Shown one piece after another: positions 51,498 through 57,157 of a stretch of DNA of 57,157 nucleotides. Position numbers and translations under genes: made by a program. Below the pieces are notes generated by a model. It was given only the letters and a program-made list of their open reading frames with translations, was not told the origin of the DNA and made no database searches. This stretch comes from JANMAT01 sp031359995 (GTDB taxonomy: Bacteria; Actinomycetota; Acidimicrobiia; Acidimicrobiales; Ilumatobacteraceae), in NCBI GenBank assembly GCA_031359995.1, contig JANMAT010000059.1, positions 1 to 57,157 on the forward strand. The letters are read 5' to 3'. Position 1 is the first letter of the stretch. Each line of letters opens with the position of its first letter.

Positions 51498-52810
51498 ACG
51501 GTGGGGCGAACACCTTGAGCGAAGCAACGATCGATGACGTACGGGCGCGCCGCGTCTGGGATTCCCGCGGTAGACCGACGGTCGAGGTGGAGCTGCGCAG
51601 CGGACGGTCCGTGGGTCGGGCCATCGCGCCGGCCGGCGCGTCACGCGGCTCGGGCGAGGTGGTCGACCGGCGCGACGGCGGTGAGGCGTTGGGCGGTCAC
51701 GACGTCCGCCTCGCGGTTGCCGCTGTCAACGAGGTCATCGCCCCAGCCCTGACGGGTCATCGCATCGGCGACCCGTCGGCCCAGCTCGACCTCGACTCGC
51801 TCCTCGTGCGCCTCGACGGCACGACCGACCGCTCGCGCCTGGGCGGCAACGCTCTGGTGGCCACGTCGATGGCCGCGCTGTGGTTGGCCGCCGCGGTGGA
51901 GGACGTGCCGCTGTGGGCGATGCTCGGCGGCACCGGCCACGTGCCGCTCCCCGAGATCCAGATCATCGGCGGCGGCGCCCACGCGGTGGGCACGCTCGAT
52001 CTGCAGGACCTCATGGTGGTGGCGCCCGGGGCGCGGTCGTTCACCGAGGCCCTGGAGTGGACGGCTGAGGTCTACCTGGCCGCCGGCGACCTGATGCAGC
52101 GGTGGCGCCGGCGGGCCGGCGTGGCCGACGAGGGCGGCTGGTGGCCGTCGTTCGATTCGAACGAGGAGGCCATCGCCCTGCTCGCCGCGGCCATCGACCG
52201 GGCCGGCTTCCGGGCCGGCGAGCAGGTGGGCATCTCGCTCGATGTCGCCGCCACCGAGCTGTTCGCCGATGGCCGCTACCACCTGCGCCGCGACCACCGC
52301 TCGCTCGATCCCGACGAGATGGCTGCGCAGGTGCTGCAGTGGGTGCGCGAGTACCCGGTCCTCATGGTGGAGGACCCGCTGCACGAGTCCGACATCGCCG
52401 GCACCGCGGCGTTCACCGCCGAGGTCGGCCCCAGCGTGCTCGTGGTGGCCGACGATCTCACCGTCACCGACGCGCGGCGGGTGCGGGCGTGCGCCGCGGC
52501 CGGCGCGGCCAACACGCTGCTGGTGAAGCCGAACCAGGCCGGTACGGTGAGCGAGGCGCTCGACGCGCGCCGCGCCGCCGCGGCCGTCGGGTGGCGCTCG
52601 ATCGTGTCCGCTCGCTCGGGTGAGACCGAGGACGTCACCATCTGCCACCTGGCGGTGGGCTGGCAGAGCGATCTGTTGAAGGTGGGGTCCATCACCCGGG
52701 GCGAGCGCACCGCGAAGTGGAACGAGATGCTGCGCATCGAGGAGCACCTCGGCGACCAGGCTCGGTTCGCCGGACGCAGCCCGTGGTCGGGTCGGGCCCT
52801 GCCGGCCTGA
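51494..52810 (+). CDS. enolase-family paralogue with altered active site
   Basis: A 438-residue enolase-like protein. ARRVWDSRGRPTVEVEL, IGGGAHAVGTLDLQDLMV, AGVADEGGWWPSF, ISLDVAATELF, MVEDPLHESD, VVADDLTVTDARR, LLVKPNQAGTVSEAL and HLAVGWQSDLLKVGSITRGER show the full domain order. The metal ligands, the acid Glu of DEGG and the base Lys of VKPNQ are kept. In yeast numbering E168 becomes D (LQDLM), H373 becomes A (SARSGET, residue 373 here) and the SGAST loop becomes AGASR. It is therefore probably not the glycolytic enzyme but a dehydratase for a related phospho-sugar acid, perhaps made by the coupled upstream kinase. Confidence 0.85.
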   Translation: MNGGANTLSEATIDDVRARRVWDSRGRPTVEVELRSGRSVGRAIAPAGASRGSGEVVDRRDGGEALGGHDVRLAVAAVNEVIAPALTGHRIGDPSAQLDLDSLLVRLDGTTDRSRLGGNALVATSMAALWLAAAVEDVPLWAMLGGTGHVPLPEIQIIGGGAHAVGTLDLQDLMVVAPGARSFTEALEWTAEVYLAAGDLMQRWRRRAGVADEGGWWPSFDSNEEAIALLAAAIDRAGFRAGEQVGISLDVAATELFADGRYHLRRDHRSLDPDEMAAQVLQWVREYPVLMVEDPLHESDIAGTAAFTAEVGPSVLVVADDLTVTDARRVRACAAAGAANTLLVKPNQAGTVSEALDARRAAAAVGWRSIVSARSGETEDVTICHLAVGWQSDLLKVGSITRGERTAKWNEMLRIEEHLGDQARFAGRSPWSGRALPA

Positions 52811-52827
52811 CCGCCGCTACCGTTCGT

Positions 52828-52850
52828 TGGAAATATTGGGTACATTTCCA
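52828..52850. promoter_or_regulatory. inverted repeat upstream of the second LacI gene
   Basis: TGGAAAT and ATTTCCA (7-base arms, 9-base spacer) lie three bases before ATG 52854. The AT-rich composition stands out against the surrounding GC-rich sequence. Likely the autoregulatory operator of the LacI protein. Confidence 0.5.
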
Positions 52851-52853
52851 CCG

Positions 52854-53897
52854 ATGGCAGGGGGGAACCGTCCGCGACGCTCCACGAGCAGCACCATGTC
52901 CGAGGTCGCGGCGCGGGCCGGCGTCGGCATCGGCACCGTCTCCCGGGTGCTCAACGGGAGCCAGCAGGTCAGCCCGGAGACGCGGGCCAAGGTCATGGCG
53001 GCCGTCGAGCAGCTGGGGTACAGCACGGCCCGAGCCAGTGACAAAAAGGCCTCTGAACAGGTAGGACTCATCGCGGTCGTCATCCCCGACTTCGGCTCGT
53101 CGTCGTCGGTGCTGCGCCTGGTCGGGCTGGTGGGCGCCCTGCGATCGCGCGGGGCCCACGCCGTCATCTACCCGGTCAACGCCCCCGACGAAGCCCGCCG
53201 GGCCCTCATGGAACTTCCAAAGACGAAGAACCTCGATGGGGTGATCGTGATGTCGTTGCCCCTCCGGGGCGACGAGGGCGAGCGCCTGGCCAGCGCCCGG
53301 TTCCCGGTCGTGCTGCTCGACACCTGGCACCCCGATCTGCCCCGCGTCACCATCGACGACGTGGCCGGCGGCCGGCTGTCCACGCAGCACCTGATCGACC
53401 TCGGCCACACCCGCATCGCCTTCGTCGGCGAGCCGGCCCGCAACCCGATGTGGTTCGTCACCAGCGCCCAGCGCGAGGAGGGCTTCCGCGACGCGCTGGC
53501 CAAGGCCGGCCTGGAACGGGTGCCGAAGTACATGCGCTACGGCCCGCACCTGCGCTCGGCCGCCCGTCAGCTCGGCACCGAGCTGCTGGCCTTGGCCACG
53601 CCGCCCACTGCGGTGGTCGCCGCGTCCGACACCCAGGCCGTGGGCGTGCTCGAAGCGGCGCGCACGTCGGGCTGGTCGGTGCCGCGCGACCTGTCGGTGA
53701 TCGGCTACGACGACATCGACCTGGCTCATCTGGTGGGCCTCACCACCATCCGCCAGCCGCTGGAGACCTCCGGCATCCGCGCCGCTGAGATCCTGCTCGG
53801 CGCGCTCGAATCCGGTCAGAAGCCGCAGCCGTTCAACGACGTGCTCTCGCTCGAGCTGGTGGTGCGCACCACCACCGGCACGCCGCCGCGGAAGTAG
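52854..53897 (+). CDS. LacI-family regulator of the alpha-glucoside module
   Basis: A 347-residue repressor. TMSEVAARAGVGIGTVSRVLNGSQQVSPETRAKVMAAVEQLGY is the HTH and hinge region. GLIAVVIPDFGSSSSVLRLVGLVGAL, DGVIVMSLPLRG, RVTIDDVAGGRLSTQHLIDLGHTRIAFVG, VVAASDTQAVGVLEAA and LSVIGYDDIDLAHLVGLTTIRQPLE form the ligand domain, a layout shared with maltose/trehalose repressors. ATG 52854 follows the inverted repeat. It is followed 36 bases later by an alpha-glucosidase gene, so it probably controls uptake and hydrolysis of an alpha-glucoside, together with the ATPase and binding protein genes downstream. Confidence 0.88.
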   Translation: MAGGNRPRRSTSSTMSEVAARAGVGIGTVSRVLNGSQQVSPETRAKVMAAVEQLGYSTARASDKKASEQVGLIAVVIPDFGSSSSVLRLVGLVGALRSRGAHAVIYPVNAPDEARRALMELPKTKNLDGVIVMSLPLRGDEGERLASARFPVVLLDTWHPDLPRVTIDDVAGGRLSTQHLIDLGHTRIAFVGEPARNPMWFVTSAQREEGFRDALAKAGLERVPKYMRYGPHLRSAARQLGTELLALATPPTAVVAASDTQAVGVLEAARTSGWSVPRDLSVIGYDDIDLAHLVGLTTIRQPLETSGIRAAEILLGALESGQKPQPFNDVLSLELVVRTTTGTPPRK

Positions 53898-53933
53898 CCC
53901 TCACCCCACATCTCTCCCGTCCGGAGCCGCACC

Positions 53934-55625
53934 ATGCCCGACACGCCTGCCTCGTGGTGGACCGACGCCGTCGTCTACCAGCTCTACGTCCGCTCGTTCT
54001 GCGACGCCAATGGTGACGGCCGAGGCGACCTCGCCGGGATCCGCGCCCGCCTCGGCTACCTCGCCGATCTGGGGGTGGATGCGATCTGGCTCAACCCGTG
54101 CTACCCGTCGCCCCAGTACGACCACGGCTACGACGTGGCCGACTTCTTCGACATCGAGCCCGACTACGGCGATCTGGCCACCTTCGACGCCATCGTGGCC
54201 GAGGCGTCGGCGCTGGGCCTGCGCGTGATGATGGACATCGTGCCCAACCACTGCAGCTGGGAGCACCCGCTGTTCGAGGCGGCCCTGGTTGCCGCGCCGG
54301 GCAGCCCCGAGCGCGAGCGGTTCTGGTTCCGTGACGGAAAGGGCGAGCACGGCGACGAGCCGCCGAACAACTGGACGTCGTACTTCACCGGCCCGGCGTG
54401 GAGCCGGGTGATCGACGCTGACGGCCATCCGGAGCAGTGGTACATGCACTCGTTCGCGCCGCAGCAGCCCGACTGGAACTGGACCAACGCCGAGGTCGTC
54501 GACCACTACGACCGCGCGCTGCGCTTCTGGCTCGACCGCGGTGCGGCCGGCTTCCGCGTGGACGCGCCGCAGCCGGTGGGCAAGGCGACGGGCCTGCCCG
54601 ATCTGGCCGATCTGCCCGACGACCCCACGGTGTTCGTGCCGAACCCGTACCGCGAGTTCCGGCCCGAGGGTCACGCCGTCTGGCAACACTGGCGCGAGGT
54701 GCTCGACGCCTACGAGGCCGAGCACCCGGGGCGCGACCTCGTGATGGTGGCCGAGACCTACAGCCACAAGCGTCCCGACATCGTGGCCGAGTTCGTGGGC
54801 CCGAACCAGCACCACCAGGCCTTCGCCTTCGAGCTGATGCTGTCGCGCTGGAACAGGACGGCGCTGCGCGACGGCATCGACAGCGTCGTGCAGTCGCGCA
54901 TCGGCAAGCTGTCGACCCTGGCGTGGACGATGAACAACCACGACGTCCAGCGCTCGGTGACCCGCCTCGGCCGGGCCGACGCCCACCTCGATCCCGACGA
55001 CGACGGCCCCCAGAGCCTGAACCAGTCGGACGCGCCGGTCGACCTGGCCGTCGGCGCGGCCCGGGCCGGGGCGGCCCTGTTGCTGATGCTGCTCCTGCCG
55101 GGCAGCTCGTACATCTACCAGGGAGAGGAGCTGGGCCTGCCCGAGGTGCTCGACCTGCCGGCCGAGGCGCGCGAGGACCCCATGTTCCATCGTTCCCACG
55201 GCGCCGTGCTGGGCCGTGACGGCTGCCGCGTGCCGCTGCCGTGGACGGTCGACGCCGCCTCGTCGTACGGGTTCTCGCTCACCACCGCGCCGGCGGCGCC
55301 GTGGTTGCCCCAGCCGGCCGCCTGGGGCCGCTACGGGGCCGACGCGCAGGTCGGCGACCCGGCGTCCACGTTCGCGCTCTACCAGCGGGTGCTCCGGCTG
55401 CGCCGGAAGCAGCGCCTGGCCCATGGCCCCTTCGGTTGGCTCGACCACCCGGCGCTGCTGGCCTACGAGCGCGGCACCACGGTGGTGGTGACCAACCCGA
55501 CCGGCACCACCGTGGCGCTGCCCGCAGCGTGGATCGATGGTCGGATGCTCGCGGCCTCGTCGGCGGTGGGCGACCACGACGCGTCCGTCGTGCCCGCCGA
55601 CACCACGGTCTGGCTCACGCGCTGA
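53934..55625 (+). CDS. GH13 alpha-glucosidase
   Basis: A 563-residue cytoplasmic glycoside hydrolase. The conserved regions are DAIWLNPCYPSPQYDHGYDV, region I LRVMMDIVPNHCSWEHPLF, region II GAAGFRVDAPQPV (nucleophile Asp), region III VMVAETYSHK (acid/base Glu) and region IV WTMNNHDVQRSVTR (transition-state Asp). PGSSYIYQGEELGLPEV is typical of oligo-1,6-glucosidase/alpha-glucosidase (AglA-like) members. There is no signal peptide, so it acts on sugars imported by the ABC system. It follows the LacI gene and is convergent with the MsmX-type ATPase. Confidence 0.92.
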   Translation: MPDTPASWWTDAVVYQLYVRSFCDANGDGRGDLAGIRARLGYLADLGVDAIWLNPCYPSPQYDHGYDVADFFDIEPDYGDLATFDAIVAEASALGLRVMMDIVPNHCSWEHPLFEAALVAAPGSPERERFWFRDGKGEHGDEPPNNWTSYFTGPAWSRVIDADGHPEQWYMHSFAPQQPDWNWTNAEVVDHYDRALRFWLDRGAAGFRVDAPQPVGKATGLPDLADLPDDPTVFVPNPYREFRPEGHAVWQHWREVLDAYEAEHPGRDLVMVAETYSHKRPDIVAEFVGPNQHHQAFAFELMLSRWNRTALRDGIDSVVQSRIGKLSTLAWTMNNHDVQRSVTRLGRADAHLDPDDDGPQSLNQSDAPVDLAVGAARAGAALLLMLLLPGSSYIYQGEELGLPEVLDLPAEAREDPMFHRSHGAVLGRDGCRVPLPWTVDAASSYGFSLTTAPAAPWLPQPAAWGRYGADAQVGDPASTFALYQRVLRLRRKQRLAHGPFGWLDHPALLAYERGTTVVVTNPTGTTVALPAAWIDGRMLAASSAVGDHDASVVPADTTVWLTR

Positions 55626-55646
55626 GCCAGACCGCGGGTGCAGGGC

Positions 55647-56798
<1,152 letters not shown>

Positions 56799-56887
56799 GA
56801 CTGGATCCCCCTGGGTTTGTTGCCGGGATGGTGTCGGTCTGATGAACACCTTCCCCTGTGACCGTTCGCATGCTAGGTTAGCCGTGC

Positions 56888-56919
56888 GAACTTTCCATGA
56901 AGTTCCACGGTTAATTCCA
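56888..56919. promoter_or_regulatory. inverted and direct repeats in the divergent sugar-transport promoter region
   Basis: GAACTT (56888-56893) and AAGTTC (56900-56905) form a palindrome around TCCATG. TTCCA occurs three times in one direction at 56893, 56903 and 56915. TTCCA is also the outer part of the half-site at 52828-52850, so this is a candidate target of the second LacI protein. The match is only partial. Confidence 0.4.
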
Positions 56920-56974
56920 CCGGAGCGGAAGCCCTTGCGACACCTAGCAAGCGCCGCGATGGGAAGACACGTCA

Positions 56975-56988
56975 AGGGGGAGTACCCA
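56975..56988 (+). promoter_or_regulatory. ribosome binding site in a conserved leader (second copy)
   Basis: AGGGGGAGTACCCA, identical to 27643-27656, lies two bases before ATG 56991. Both copies precede genes for sugar-binding lipoproteins. Confidence 0.6.
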
Positions 56989-56990
56989 GC

Positions 56991-57157
56991 ATGAATCACA
57001 GGAAGCGCCTGCTGGCGCTGGCGGTCGCTACGACCGCCGTCGCCGCCGCGTGCGGGAGCAGCAGCAGTTCCGGTTCGAGTAACAGCACGGCCGCAGCGGG
57101 TGGCGCGACCACCGCAGCAGGCGCCGCGACCACGGCGGCAGCCGGTGGCGCGACGAC
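56991..57157 (+). CDS. substrate-binding lipoprotein of a sugar ABC transporter, cut by right edge
   Basis: The first 55 codons of an exported lipoprotein. The signal peptide MNHRKRLLALAVATTAVAAAC ends in a lipobox with Cys 21, followed by GSSSSSGSSNSTAAAGG and Thr/Ala repeats, the same type of linker as in the binding protein at 27658. The ligand domain is outside the window. Its position divergent from the MsmX-type ATPase and near the alpha-glucosidase suggests a CUT1-type alpha-glucoside binding protein. Identity of the ligand is inference. Confidence 0.7.
   Translation, partial: MNHRKRLLALAVATTAVAAACGSSSSSGSSNSTAAAGGATTAAGAATTAAAGGAT

Overview
The window looks like chromosome of a very GC-rich actinobacterium, most likely an acidimicrobial relative (Ilumatobacter-like). 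This is inferred from three luciferase-like enzymes of the F420 type, lipoproteins with Ser/Thr/Ala-rich linkers after the lipobox, many GTG starts, and an inositol cluster of actinobacterial style. No rRNA, tRNA, CRISPR array, insertion sequence or transposase is visible.

Layout. (1) 1-5400 is an eroded accessory stretch: a protein running off the left edge, an AbiE-like regulator/nucleotidyltransferase pair under a repeat-rich promoter, a Moco-sulfurase-like C-terminal fragment, a SEC-C protein and a tiny EAL-domain relic. (2) 5643-12749 is metabolic: TetR regulator, PfkB kinase with an unknown partner, cupin, guanine deaminase, luciferase-like oxidoreductase, PhyH-type dioxygenase and a decayed PhzF gene. 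(3) 12839-20804 is a potassium and c-di-AMP type locus: kdpE, a collapsed kdpA/kdpD remnant, a DUF4118 protein, two TrkA proteins, a KimA-like transporter fused to an OB-fold, and a second KdpD/KdpE-like pair. (4) 20819-27468 holds two luciferase-like enzymes, an acyl-CoA dehydrogenase, a GlsB membrane protein, a nucleotidyltransferase, an aldo/keto reductase and an MFS transporter.

(5) 27465-44872 is a cyclitol (myo-inositol type) regulon. It has an ABC importer (27658-31700) with an oversized permease, a LacI regulator, and iolE-like, iolC, iolD, iolG and iolB genes with an extra Gfo/Idh dehydrogenase, an SDR and three different candidate aldolases. Three near-identical palindromes around AGCGCT lie between putative -35 and -10 boxes ahead of the importer, the LacI gene and the iol operon; they are the best candidates for the operators of this LacI protein. 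iolA is not in the window.

(6) 44913-52810 is mixed: an overlapping MFS/ogt/NIPSNAP set, a nucleoside hydrolase, a 49-codon epimerase relic, a carboxymuconolactone decarboxylase, a 2-hydroxyacid dehydrogenase, a VOC protein, a frameshifted small-molecule kinase and a divergent enolase paralogue lacking the conserved active-site His. (7) 52828-57157 is an alpha-glucoside module: a second LacI regulator with its own inverted repeat, a GH13 alpha-glucosidase, an MsmX/UgpC-type ATPase, and a divergent sugar-binding lipoprotein cut by the right edge.

Gene erosion recurs: at least six relics or broken genes are readable (Moco sulfurase, EAL, PhzF, kdpA/kdpD, epimerase, kinase). The most interesting signals are the LacI operator set, the giant permease, the enolase paralogue, the Kdp collapse, and the AbiE-like operator array with an altered nucleotidyltransferase motif.
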